Assembly: GCA_014529385.2 (NCBI GenBank) | Contig: CM043942.1 | Span: 54,064,647 to 54,128,646, forward strand | Length of the DNA stretch: 64,000 nt | Direction: 5' to 3' | Origin: Adiantum capillus-veneris | Lineage: Eukaryota > Streptophyta > Polypodiopsida > Polypodiales > Pteridaceae | Part shown: in pieces, positions 11,260-21,310 of the stretch | Layout: each line of letters starts with the position of its first letter | Position numbering within the stretch: the first letter of the stretch is position 1 | The notes under the pieces: generated by a model | Database searches by the model: none | Told to the model about the DNA's origin: nothing | Seen by the model: only the letters and a program-made list of their open reading frames with translations | Translations under genes and position numbers: made by a program

Positions 11260-11672
11260 TCAACATGGGAGGCTAAGGCAGGGTGTCCCATCCCACGTAG
11301 AGCCATGTATCACACTGGTAAGATTAGTATCGTCTATTATCGGATTAAGACCCTCCATAATGGCAGGGTAATGTAAGAAAGCCTCTTTATCTTTGGCAGC
11401 CTGTAGAGATTTTTCTATATATTCCATGCTTTCATTTGCCTGCAAGCCACATAATACAAATGCAGAGCCAGTGGCTTAGTTAATCTCACTAGAATTGCAC
11501 TTAGTGATGAGTCATCAATAATGTGGCCATTGTCTGCAGTGGTGTGTACATTGCACGGTCTACTGCTGGTCTGTAAGTTGGTGACAGGGCCGCTGTACGC
11601 CTGGCCCAGGCTTAAAGCATTTATGCTTGCTGATACCACATTTAAAAGGGATAGCATCTGACACATAAGCAA
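11260..11672 (-). CDS. Hypothetical ORF in two overlapping frames
   Basis: One frame (11,672-11,415) starts MLMCQMLSLLNVVSASINAL; a second (11,445-11,260) contains SMEYIEKSLQAAKDKEAFLH and ends CLSLPC. They meet near 11,430, so a single base change could make one protein of about 135 residues. No family is recognised. The helical, charged second half looks protein-like, but this is weak evidence. Confidence 0.25.
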
Positions 11673-11764
11673 AATTGAGGCTTTGGCTTTTTAACAGAAA
11701 ATCGATTTAATGGCAAAGACTTTCAAGGCTCGATAGAACAGGCTGCTATAAGACTGGAAGCCCA

Positions 11765-11794
11765 ACCTACTTAACTCAGGGGTTAGAGTATCGT

Positions 11795-11837
<43 letters not shown>
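11765..11837 (+). tRNA. trnM: tRNA-Met(CAU), plastid-type
   Basis: ACCTACTTAACTCAGGGGTT begins the gene, with anticodon loop TTCATAC and the 3' part CATTGGTTCAAATCCAATAG. The sequence is close to plastid elongator trnM-CAU, so it is probably plastid-derived, though all arms remain intact and it may serve in mitochondria. Confidence 0.9.
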
Positions 11838-11838
<1 letters not shown>

Positions 11839-12439
11839 CACTTCTTAGATACCGCGATTACTAGACTAAATCGGTATTAAATCGGTACCTAATATAATAA
11901 GAGAAGTTTCACTGTATACAAGACATGTTGCACGCATAGCACCGTAATATGTACGTAGAATATAGGATTTTTGCGTGCGCTAGATCGAAAAGGGCTAAAC
12001 GGTGGTTGAAGCTTATAATTTGGCTTTAGCTTTGTTGTTGTTGTTTCTAATGTAGCTGTTGTTGTATAGGGTGTCTTAACAGTATCCCTGTCATCGTAAA
12101 GTTCTATTTGCTACAAAACGAATCACTCTCTTCTTCTTGGGGAGTGTTCACCTGGTCCAGCAAGCGCATGCCATGGATGGGCATAGTGATTAGTTTTCCT
12201 CTAAGCGATCTTAGGCGATGACCTTGTCATAGCCGATAGTAGGGTCGCTTAGCCATATGCTTAAGCGTCTAGCATTGGCTCGGCGAAGTATCTTATGTTT
12301 TGGAAGAGATCGTTTGAGTTTGCCTTGCAGTGGGGTGGGGTGTGTGCCGCTAAAGTGTCTAACAGCTCTCGACTCCAGCTCATTACATGTTCACTTTACC
12401 TTTTTTTTGAACCGCCACCTATAATGCATGAAACTACTC
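11838..12439. other. Spacer between trnM and the cob 3' end
   Basis: I see no gene here. Local features are a TTTGTTGTTGTTGTTT-rich stretch near 12,030 and a paired AAGCGATCTTAGGCGATG / ATAGCCGATAGTAGGGTCGC segment near 12,200-12,255. Confidence 0.5.
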
Positions 12440-13936
12440 TTAGCCTCTGCCGCCGCCACAGAAGCATCCTTTGATCTGCTTAGCGAGTGCCTTCACAAAT
12501 CGACAAAGGCGGCATTTGTTGTTGTTGTTATTTCCATTTCCACCAGCCGGCGATCTGCTCGGCGACTCAAGGATAGGAGGAAGGGGGGCCATTTTAGAGA
12601 TGAGAAAGAAAAGAAATACTATAATTATAAAGAATAGGAATACTAATTTTAGAACGGCCACCGGCTCAAAGGATATGAAAAAGTGCGGGAGGCCGGGACA
12701 ACTGAAGAAAGGCAAAAAAAGAGCAGTGTTACTTAATTCTGTTTTCTTCTCTTCCAAAACATCTCCTTCAGTTTTCTTTATTATTTTACGTAAATACAAA
12801 AACAACTTTTCCAGCTTTTCAAAAAGAAACATGATAATAAAATAAAGAAAAAAGAATAAAAGAGCCATTTATCCAGTAATAACGTATAGTGCCTCCACTA
12901 GTTAACATCCAATCCAACCTAAAAGTAAGCGATCAAGTAAAAGACAGCAAAACATTCTTTAGTAAATTGGTCAAAAACTTAAACTCCGTACTGCGGAAAT
13001 GTTAAGGAAAAGTAGGGCCAATAATGACACAAAGACTGGTCCTATAGCGGCCACTCCTCCTAATTTGTTAGGGATACTTCACAAAACAGCATGAATTGAT
13101 AAGGAATACCATTCTAGTACAATATGAGCCAGAATGAACATCGGATTCGCAGGCATATAATTGTCAGGGTGTCCTAAGACATTAGGTGCATAGAAGAGCC
13201 AAATGAAAAAACAAATAGCAAATGCTACCCGACCTACTAAATCTTTAGCGTAAAAATAGGGATAAAAAGCGATTTTATCCACAGAAGACTTTAGACCCAA
13301 TGGATTATTGAATCCGTATTAATACAACGCAGCCAAATAGATAGGACTAACGCCTGCAATTACAAAAGGGAGCAAGTAATAAAGACTAGAAAAACGATTT
13401 AAGGTGGCATTGTCTACGGAAAAACCACCCCAAAGCCAAGTAACTATGGTATTTCCTACTTTAGGTACGGCACTGGCTGAGCTAGTAATTACTATAGCTC
13501 CCCAAAAGCTCATTTAACCCCAAGAGAGTACATAGCCTATAAAAACAGTAACAATCATTAATAAAAAGATGACCACTCCGAGACACCAAATGAATTCTCT
13601 AGGACTAGTATAGCTTCCATAATACAGACCACAAAAAATATAAATATGAACTGCAGTAAAAAACATACTGGCCCCATTGGCATACATGTAACGAAGCAAC
13701 CAGCCTCCCTTTACATCTCTCATAATGTGTTCTACGCTGTTGAAAGCTAAATTGACATGAGGTGTATAATGCATAGCCAAAAAGACGCCAGTAATAATCT
13801 AAATGACTAAACAAGGACCAGCTAACGAACCAAACCCCCACCAATAATTTATATTGCTTAGAATTAGATGATCTATCAAATGCTAGTTAAGTATAGAAAA
13901 TAAAGGCTATTTAATAACTGAGAGTCGCTTAGCCAT
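12440..13936 (-). CDS. cob: Apocytochrome b, complete, with a C-terminal extension
   Basis: This is the full-length complex III heme-binding subunit. One frame runs 499 codons from ATG 13,936 to the stop at 12,440. It carries every conserved block: [85 protein letters not shown] and LLLGWIGC. About ten in-frame stops (TAG, TAA, TGA) coincide with conserved Gln or Arg, so U-to-C editing is required; many His-to-Tyr (CAT to TAT) sites fit too. After the usual end the frame continues about 100 residues beyond normal plant cob, with a Phe-rich helix, a charged stretch ([17 protein letters not shown]) and a Cys-rich tail ([16 protein letters not shown]). Confidence 0.93.
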
Positions 13937-14028
13937 GATAGTAATAATAGTTCTTTTGAGTATTCTTGCGTGCGGCCCTAGCATTTATTAAGCATCTGTT
14001 TCATTGGAGCTCAACTCTTCAGTGTCGA

Positions 14029-14412
14029 TTACTCCCAATCCAGAGCGCCTTTATTCCATTCGTAAATAAATCCAATGGTCAGAATCCATACAAACACCAT
14101 CATGAACCAAAATCCAAACCAACCAATCTTATTCAAGGATACTGCCCAAGGAAACAAAAAAGTCACTTCCAAATCAAAGATAATGAATAGAGGAGAGACC
14201 AAATAAAATCATATATCAAAACGACTTCTGACATCACCGGATAGATCAAAACCGCGTTCGTAAGCTGACAATTTATCTAGATAAGCCGGACCTTTTAAAG
14301 CAAATGCAAAAGAGGCACCGACTAGGATTAGGGAAAGTAGCAAACTGATGCCCAAGTAGAGAGGAATAGGGGTAAATTCAGAAATAGGGATAAAAGCGGG
14401 TTCGAAGTTCAT
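14029..14412 (-). CDS. nad3: NADH dehydrogenase subunit 3, copy B
   Basis: Identical in what I compared to copy A at 608-991, including the TGA after RSRFDI that must become CGA, the extra N-terminal residues before SEFTPI, and the C-terminus ending GALDWE. It lies between complete cob copy B (93 bp downstream) and trnS, so this copy is probably in an intact transcription unit. Confidence 0.93.
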
Positions 14413-15169
14413 GTTTTTTGTTTGACTTTTCTTTTCGCATTGGGTTTTTCATCTCTTGTATCCATAACCTTTTTCTTTCTGTTTTGCAAATGGCTTTAAG
14501 GCTTCCTTTTTGGCTTCTTTCCTTCCTAGATACAATTAAAATAGTGAACCGAGAAAAGATTCATGAACTATTACTGCTGCAACGACACATCTTTACTTTA
14601 TAACATTTAGCAAACAGCCTCGACAGTGTGACGAAATGGGGCCGTGTCTTAGTTGGTTTTTTCAAGTCTAAACTCTATAAAAAAAAGGGCTATAGGCACG
14701 CACATATAAGCAATAGCTTTTTTGTGTTTTGTTTAAAAAAAACAGGACAAACCTATATAATAATGAAACCCGTGAAAAGAAGATGACGACGATAACTTGT
14801 GAGTCTCTTTACATATAACTATGCTCTTAGCAGCTCTACAATTACGAGCTATTATGGTGTCATTTGATCAAGTTACGAATGGCGAAAGGCAAAGGATTGA
14901 CATTTATCAAGCGAGGCTCTTTGAAGAAAGCTTAATAGGAAATACGTGCGGTGCGTAAAGAACGGACGGAATTACGCTTCAATCAGTGCACGATAACTTT
15001 TAAAAAAAGGCCAAAGAAGACTTGGACCTTTAATAGCCTGGCCATTCATAGAGCGACTAAACCTAGCTCTGATTTACTTAACGGCCTGGCCATCATATCA
15101 TAGGGAAAGAGCGTCTTGTAATTTTCGATTCTGTACTGTACTTCAGCATAATCATCAAGGAAAAGTGTA

Positions 15170-15255
15170 GGAGGAAATGGGATTCGAACCCATGATACAA
15201 TGTATTGTATGTTGATTTAGCAAACCAATGCCTTAAGCCGCTCAGCCATACCTCC
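15170..15255 (-). tRNA. trnS: tRNA-Ser(GCU), copy B
   Basis: Same sequence as copy A at 1,749-1,834: class II tRNA with anticodon GCT, long variable arm and T arm GGGTTCGAATCCC. Confidence 0.93.
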
Positions 15256-15336
15256 GGGAAGGGAAGGGATCGGACCTTCCCCCAGCGTTAGTTTGTATTT
15301 TCAAGTTCTGTTTTGTACTCATTTATATTAAACCAT

Positions 15337-15864
15337 TTAAGTTAAGAAACTTATGAAGGCTAATAATTTCTCGTAAGTGTGAAACAGCGGTATGATGTGT
15401 ACCAAAAGGTCGTTAGTAACAGCTACGGTGAATTCTGGACGAACCTGTGGAAGTACAGTCGCAATAATCTGATCTAAATCCTGATCGGGAATAGCAATTC
15501 CCATGTCTATTACTGTACGGTGTGTAATGTTAATGAATTTTAAGAAACAATTCGAACTTTGCTCTTCCAAAGTTTTAGATACTATTAAGTATTGTGCTTT
15601 AGCAAATACATCCAAGTTAGGGCGAATACTGCTAAATATTGACCCTAATAACGAGTTCAACTGTTCGGGATACAGTTGTTGGATGAAATCATAAGTATCT
15701 TCAGGCCTTAATAGCCGCCCTTGTTGAAAGGTCTCAATGACGGTTTTGAGCTCTTCGCAATGATCGAATGCATATCTCCAAGGAGATTCTGCATGAAGTC
15801 GATTGATCACTGGACGATACAAATCGACTACACCGAGATCGACATTCCCGACTGGCAAAGGCAT
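15337..15864 (-). CDS. orf175, unknown protein overlapping the cox1 stop
   Basis: The frame begins [19 protein letters not shown] and ends LLAFISFLT. It is soluble-looking and rich in helices and acidic residues ([39 protein letters not shown]) and contains no in-frame editable stop. Its ATG shares the A with the TGA that ends cox1 (TGATG), typical of coupled translation. In copy A the same ORF (2,443-1,916) is fused in frame to cox1 by an extra G. I do not recognise a family. Its codon use is ordinary and the region is conserved between copies, but they are too similar to test selection. Confidence 0.6.
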   Translation of the reverse strand: MPLPVGNVDLGVVDLYRPVINRLHAESPWRYAFDHCEELKTVIETFQQGRLLRPEDTYDFIQQLYPEQLNSLLGSIFSSIRPNLDVFAKAQYLIVSKTLEEQSSNCFLKFINITHRTVIDMGIAIPDQDLDQIIATVLPQVRPEFTVAVTNDLLVHIIPLFHTYEKLLAFISFLT

Positions 15865-18355
15865 CAACAAAACCACGGGGGATCTCTCGAAACGGTTGTG
15901 GTTTCCTTGATAGCTGAAAGTTCTCCGAAAGTATGAAAAGCTGGAGGACTGTAGACCATCCATTCAAATATGGTTGAATTCTATTCACCAGCCCGAGGAC
16001 TTGGAGCACACCTGTTCCCATCGCTCAAAGTTTTAAAAACTACTATAAAAAAACAAGGGATCCCCAATACGAAAACATAAAAGCCGAAACTACTTAAAGC
16101 ATTCCATCCAACGTAAGCATCTGGATAATCAGGGATGCGACATGGCATACCCGAAGGACCTAGGAAATGCATGAGAGAGAAAGTCGGATTCGCTCCAAAG
16201 AAAGTAATCCAAAGATAAATTTAACCCAAAGTCTCTAGGTATTAAAGACCAGGCATTTTACCTATCCAATAATAGAACCCTACAAATAAGGCAAAAACAG
16301 CTCCCATAAAAGATGCATAATAAAAATATGCAACCACGTAGTAAGTATCGTATAAAGCAACGTCTATCCCGGAATTAGCCAAAACTATACCAGTAAGTCC
16401 TCCTATAGTAAACAGAGAAATAAACCCTACTGCAAATGACATGAGTGTTTTGTATTATATCGAGCCTCCCCACATGATAACAATCCGACTAGGAACCTTG
16501 ATTCCAGTAAGCACGGCGATAGTCATGATGGCCGCCGTAAAGTAGGCACGTGTATCCACGTCTAAGCCTACAGTAAACGTATAATAAGCCCAAGCAGTAA
16601 ATCCGAGAACTCCAATACTAATCATGGCATACACCATGCCTAAATAACCAAAAACAGGTTTTCTGAAGAAAGTAGAAACAATGTAGCTAATGATACCAAA
16701 TCCTGATAGAATGGGGATATGAACCTCTAGATAACCAGGGAGCCAAGGAGGATGCTAGTATGAGATAGGGTCCCCTCCTCCAGCAGGGTCAAAAAAAGTG
16801 ATATTAGAGTTTCAATCGGTTGATGACATGGTAGTTGCACCTGCCGGCACGAGAAGGAATGGTAAAAGTAGGAATGCTGTCACTAAAACAAACCAAACAA
16901 ATAAAAGTAATCTATACATGGTCATTCCAGGCCCACGCGTGTTAAGGATAATGGTTATAAAATTAATGAAGCCTAAAATAGAGAAAACACCTAATAGGTA
17001 GGGACTGAAAATGGCTAAATCAACAGCTCCTCCAGAATAACTGGTTATACTACTCAAAGGGGGATAGCACATGTGTTAAATAGCCTCAGCAGCGTTATGT
17101 TCACTCAATACTATACGCCATATGTTTCCGTATGGATTAGACTGTACCTTTATCCATCACCCTGTCACAAAGCTTTTCCCTTGCTCTGGAGAATCCAATC
17201 TCTCAGTTCAAACTTTTCCCAATTATTCTTATAGCAGATGGCTTAGCTAGCATCCTTCGATTTAATACACTTCCATGATCTTATGCGCATCGACAAACCC
17301 TACATCAAGCATCTTCCTGACGTAACGTAGTAAACCATGGATCGTACTTGCTTTAGGCAATAAGGATACTTAAGCCGTACTTGCGTCTTAGAGCATGATG
17401 CCAAAACAGCTATCTTTATCTGTCATACCTACGAGCCATCCGCGGAGTGATAGATATTCCGCATTGAGTCTCTGATGGGAGGGCAAATCCCCCAAGCAGG
17501 TTGTCCTTTCGTGGTAAAGATTTATACAGTAGTTTGGATTTTCAAGGTCTGCGGCCCGGCTTGGCTTCTTTCTTTGTAGCGAGGACGTTCCCGCATCGAG
17601 CGGAATTACTGTTCCCCACGTCTCCACAGGGCACGGCCTTTTTTTTTAACCGTCCACCCAGTGCCACTGCCCACCTCTACTAGAGCTAAGCTTAATAGAA
17701 GCAACAACGAAGGTGGCGACAACCGAAATAAGATATTATTTAATCATGGAAATGCCATGTCGGGTGCACCTGTAAGAATCAGAACAAACCGGTTACCAAA
17801 TCCACCTATCATCGCCAGCGTAACCGGAAGGGATGTCATTAAAAAAGCGTAAGCAATTATTAACACATTATAAGGTTAATGATTTCCACTAAGAATTTAG
17901 TGGCCAGGTTATGTTGATTCCATACAGATTGATACCAAAAGGCATGTGCCCATTACTCCAGCCGTAGCACCAAAGATTAAGTATAGAGTCCCTATATCTT
18001 TGTGGTTCGTGAAAAAGAGCCATCTTTACACTAAAAAGTTTATACGTTTTCTGTAAATGACTGCTAGAATGATCAAGGCCAAGGCGATCATGTAAATTAC
18101 AGTAAAGTTTAAGAATTCGAAAGGTGAAGCAAGGTTGACTATCTCTGCTGTCTCTGCAGCCTGCGGCGGCACCGCGGATGTACTTGACGGCGCCGTCTCT
18201 TTAACCCAGTGTGATAAAGTAAGTTCGGTTTCAAATGGGCGAATTTCTGCTGGCGGTAGGTTAATGGGGGGAACCTCATTAATTGGGCCAGGGGTTGGAG
18301 CCTGCGGGGAGTTTGTTGGGGGCTTTTTAAAATTAAAACAACAACCTAAATTCAT
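15864..18355 (-). CDS. cox1: Cytochrome c oxidase subunit 1, copy B, with N-terminal extension
   Basis: Heme-copper catalytic subunit of complex IV. Exon 1 is 18,355-17,649, exon 2 is 17,067-15,864, with a group I intron between. Blocks seen are [123 protein letters not shown] and [16 protein letters not shown]. About ten in-frame stops match conserved Gln or Arg. The canonical Met position is ATA (in KRINFLV-Q-RWLF); the only upstream ATG gives a 109-residue leader that is Pro-rich with one membrane helix ([15 protein letters not shown]). It ends after [14 protein letters not shown] at a TGA overlapping the next ATG. This copy keeps frame where copy A does not. Confidence 0.92.
17068..17648 (-). 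other. cox1 group I intron at site i395, copy B
   Basis: 581 nt; same splice sites as copy A (exon ...ACGGT, intron ending ...ATGTG, exon CTATCCC). It differs from copy A by an extra C near 17,155 and a shifted G/C pair near 17,482. Exon 1 after the Gln codon contains 125 codons plus two bases, placing the insertion at 395. Confidence 0.8.
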
Positions 18356-18397
18356 TGTTACTTTAAAACTTTGTTTTGCGGTTATTAATACTAATAT

Positions 18398-18727
18398 TCA
18401 TGGCTGTTCTTTGTGTTTTATGATTAAACAACGGCGAAAACAAAAATGCCAACACCCTCCGTCAACACTACTCCTGTACTTCCGTCTACACTTTCCGTAG
18501 AGTTCTATGGGTCGATAGGACCCTACGTAAACCACCGCGAAATCATATATTATAATGCAAAAAAAAGAGGGAAAACAAAAAAAAACAAATAAAATCACTA
18601 TCACTAAAAAGTGAAAGAAAGCTAGGATGGTGAAAACCAGTGAAAGGGCATGAAAGGTAATTGAGCTCTCCGGTGCTATCGCTTCTGCGGCTGTCTTACG
18701 AACCAATCGGATAGATTGGTTATCCAC
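18398..18727 (-). CDS. Hypothetical ORF upstream of cox1 (109 codons; shorter in copy A)
   Basis: Starts MDNQSIRLVRKTAAEAIAPE, then a strong hydrophobic helix (SLVFTILAFFHFLVIVILFVFF) and a Cys-rich tail. In copy A (5,303-5,121) A-run length differences end the frame after 60 codons, so the true C-terminus is uncertain. It sits 43 bp upstream of the cox1 leader on the same strand. Not recognised. Confidence 0.35.
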   Translation of the reverse strand: MDNQSIRLVRKTAAEAIAPESSITFHALSLVFTILAFFHFLVIVILFVFFCFPSFFCIIIYDFAVVYVGSYRPIELYGKCRRKYRSSVDGGCWHFCFRRCLIIKHKEQP

Positions 18728-19214
18728 CTCAACTCAAAAAACCCGTACATCTTAAATATGCCAATTATGCTACTTTTTTGTGAGTTAGGATAAGGTTAAA
18801 TCTTTAACCGTTCCATTCCAAGGATTAGTTAAAACGTTGATTTTGCTTACCTTTTCTTACAAGCGTCATTTTGTAATTAATAATAATTATAAAAAAACAA
18901 AAAAAAAGTAAAGAAACAGTCTTATCGCTACGCTCTGGCTCCCCACCCAAAATTCCAGAGCTACGCTTGCTATAACTTACGTTTTCTAAACTAAATGGCA
19001 CGTAGCAGGGCAGGGGCTTAGCCTCAGATCGTATGGTCTAGGTCAAGACAAAAGAAATGTTTTTTATACTATAGATGTGGTTACCAAATTACCCATGATA
19101 CAAACGGATTGGCGAAGGGCTAATTACTGTCTTTTTCGTAAATTGCACTATTTTTGGTGTCTGCAAGAGTGTATTTTGCGTCAGTCGCTAACTTAGTCAC
19201 TAAAAAGGTAAAAG

Positions 19215-19448
19215 TTAGGTCTTTCTCGCTTTTAGGAAATTTTCAATCCTTAGGGTCATTAATAACTTTTTTTCGTTGAAGATGATTTCGACAACGACTC
19301 GATGCCGGTCCTCTCGTACTAAGCCCATCTTACACACGTACTTATGATTACCGTTTACCACTGTGTACATTAGTGAGCAGGTATGCGCTGGCGACGTGTC
19401 TATGTAAGATCGTGCGATGGTGCTGATGGCAAATCCATCATTCCCCAT
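19215..19448 (-). CDS. Hypothetical ORF containing an LSU-rRNA sarcin-ricin-like motif
   Basis: The frame starts MGNDGFAISTIARS and is 77 codons. On this strand, 19,320-19,305 reads AGTACGAGAGGACCGG, identical to the universal sarcin-ricin loop of large-subunit rRNA. The bases on either side do not follow rRNA well enough to call a gene, so this is either a short rRNA remnant that happens to be open, or coincidence. No protein family is recognised. Confidence 0.3.
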   Translation of the reverse strand: MGNDGFAISTIARSYIDTSPAHTCSLMYTVVNGNHKYVCKMGLVREDRHRVVVEIIFNEKKLLMTLRIENFLKARKT

Positions 19449-20254
19449 GGTATTCCAGCACGTAAACCGGCACTACGACTACGAGGCCAGGCCCAATGAT
19501 CTATCTATCACGCCCCTCGCTGGCATTGGACCATGCCTATCCATTCGTAGCTAATCGCTTTTCGCGCATTGTGGACTGCAAACGAAAGTGGCACATTGTC
19601 TTGTTTAGCAACACCTTACCACATTGGTATTGTTCAGCAACACCGGACTTCAGCAAAGGTGATCAGGGTGGATCCTGCGCCGTCACAACGATTCCTATCC
19701 TTCTTACCATTCTTTTGTTTGCAAAGCTAAGTTACGAAAAAAGCTTGTGGGTGATTGACCCCTTTCCGTTTCCCTGCGTGGGAGGGGAGGTAGCAATTAT
19801 TCTGCGCGCGTCCTTCCGTTCCCACTCCGCCTTCACGTCCTCTAACCTTTATTGCTACCTTTGTAGTGTTTCTTATAATACGTAATAAAGGATCGCCCCG
19901 CAATGCCGTCTGTACTGTGGCAAGGAAAGAAGGGAAATGATGTTGCCTGCCCTGCGCAGGACCCCGGCGATTTAAAACCGAAATGAAGCCGCGAAAGAAA
20001 GCCCAGCCCGAAAACCATTGATTAGTGCTTTGTCCGATCCAAAGGGCTGCCCACACGGGGTGAATATGTCCGAAGAGCGGGAAAAGGACAGAAGCTAGGG
20101 GAGCGAATGGGCAGAAAACGGGATAATCAACCAGATTCGTGGCAACACCTCGAACAAGGGGCCCGGTGGGATGGAATTCATGTTGCCCCCATCCCTGTTA
20201 TTCGTTTTTTGCTCGTTTCAAAACAAAATAAAGCCATAAATGGGCGGAGGCATT

Positions 20255-20328
20255 GGCACTGAAGGGGACTCGAACCCCTAACCACCTGGTTCGAAGCCAG
20301 ACACTCTATCCAATTGAGCTATCGGTGC
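20255..20328 (-). tRNA. trnR: tRNA-Arg(UCG)
   Basis: The minus strand starts GCACCGATAGCTCAATTGGA; anticodon loop CTTCGAA gives TCG, with stem TCTGG/CCAGG. The T arm is AGGGGTTCGAGTCCCCT. The acceptor has one C-A mismatch open to C-to-U editing. Confidence 0.9.
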
Positions 20329-20377
20329 GGGGGGGTTGGGCTTTCCTCGGCCCAACCCCTGGTTCTCTGCGCTACCT

Positions 20378-21175
20378 TCATTTGCCAACCCACCTCTTCA
20401 CTATATCCCACAATTTCCCTAAACACCTTAATTTATTGATTAATATCAAAGAAGATAAAAGGAGTGTCATACCAACCCAGAGTGAGCCAAGGATTCCCTG
20501 GAAACTAAGAAAATTTAAAGTAAGTGAGGAACAAAAGGCTGAAATGGCAGGGTCGACGACAAATTCTTCCAAGGAAGCCGGGATAAATATTTTGGAGACT
20601 GAGGCTTCTCCACTTGTACTCGGTCCGGGATCCCCAGAGGAAAGTTCGGTTCCCTGGCGCTCTGGCAAAGCTAATTCTTTTCCTTTACGTGTTGTGGATA
20701 GAAGGTCTGAAGGAGGAAAAACCTCAGAAGGTCCTGCTGCTATATTAGCTTCAGGCTTCGTTTGAAAATGGCGGGTTATGTCCAGTTTGTACTTTCTCCA
20801 ACGCTGGACCAGTACCCAAAGACCTTTAATCGCCTCCTGGTCGCAGGTTGCAGGTTCAACATAACGTTCTGCTTCGACTAATATCTTATACAATTTGAGC
20901 TTTGCCTCCACGGCGTCAATCTCAGAAGCCTCGGCCTTCTCAGTTAACGCGTTATTTAGGTTGCGGCTTTGGGTAAGTTGATCCTCTAATTCTGCTGCAT
21001 GCTCTTGTAACTGCGCGAGTTGTTCCTGGATATTTGTAAACCTAGCTTGCATTCTACAAAGAAAGAACATTATTTCCATCGGATTGACCTGGCAACAGAA
21101 TGCGCCAATTACCAGACCTGTAAACATCACACAAAGCAGCACAGCGATAAAGGGGAATTTTAACAAAATTAACAT
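20378..21175 (-). CDS. orf265, unknown coiled-coil membrane protein
   Basis: A long uninterrupted mitochondrial frame starting MLILLKFPFIAVLLCVMFTG. Visible layout: N-terminal membrane helix (residues about 3-28); a coiled coil around 40-85 (NIQEQLAQLQEHAAELEDQL); a Trp/Lys-rich central part; a polar, low-complexity Ser/Glu/Pro region around 140-185; and a C-terminal membrane helix (WVGMTLLLSSLILI). It needs no edited stops, unlike the conserved genes here. It is not a known respiratory or ribosomal gene to my eye. Its two-membrane-helix design resembles chimeric mitochondrial ORFs of the male-sterility type only in general form. Confidence 0.55.
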   Translation of the reverse strand: MLILLKFPFIAVLLCVMFTGLVIGAFCCQVNPMEIMFFLCRMQARFTNIQEQLAQLQEHAAELEDQLTQSRNLNNALTEKAEASEIDAVEAKLKLYKILVEAERYVEPATCDQEAIKGLWVLVQRWRKYKLDITRHFQTKPEANIAAGPSEVFPPSDLLSTTRKGKELALPERQGTELSSGDPGPSTSGEASVSKIFIPASLEEFVVDPAISAFCSSLTLNFLSFQGILGSLWVGMTLLLSSLILINKLRCLGKLWDIVKRWVGK

Positions 21176-21227
21176 AGTAGAGTTGTTCTTTTTTAAATTG
21201 AAAATTGGGTCTTAATATTAATAGCAG

Positions 21228-21290
21228 CCCACGACTGGAATCGAACCAATCGATTTCACCTTATGAAATGAGCATATGCGCAACCGTGGG
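21228..21290 (-). tRNA. Possible degenerate tRNA (CAU-like loop)
   Basis: Acceptor-like CCCACG and CGTGGG enclose a good T arm (ATTGGTTCGATTCCAGT) and a TTTCATAAGG segment that could present CAT. The D arm is too short and the anticodon stem pairs poorly, so I call it a tRNA-like or decayed element. Confidence 0.35.
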
Positions 21291-21310
21291 AATTCAACCC
21301 ACATAACACC

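Larger units (their letters stand above)
13422..18890. repeat. Large mitochondrial direct repeat, copy B
   Basis: Second copy of the unit at 1-5,466, same orientation. Its left flank holds the remaining 3' half of cob, so the complete cob gene is only visible here. Right of 18,890 the sequence diverges into the 19.0 kb region. Confidence 0.95.

Noticed and set aside
12471..12845. Plus-strand ORF of 124 codons ([14 protein letters not shown]...)
   Set aside because: It is the complement of the cob C-terminal extension; the minus-strand frame is contiguous with conserved cob, so the plus frame is a shadow.
12440..18355. Alternative mitochondrial genetic code (TGA, TAA or TAG read as sense)
   Set aside because: All three stop codons are used internally at Gln or Arg sites and also as true ends, and missense sites (CAT to TAT, CTT to CCT) show the same pattern, so RNA editing explains the data better than recoding.
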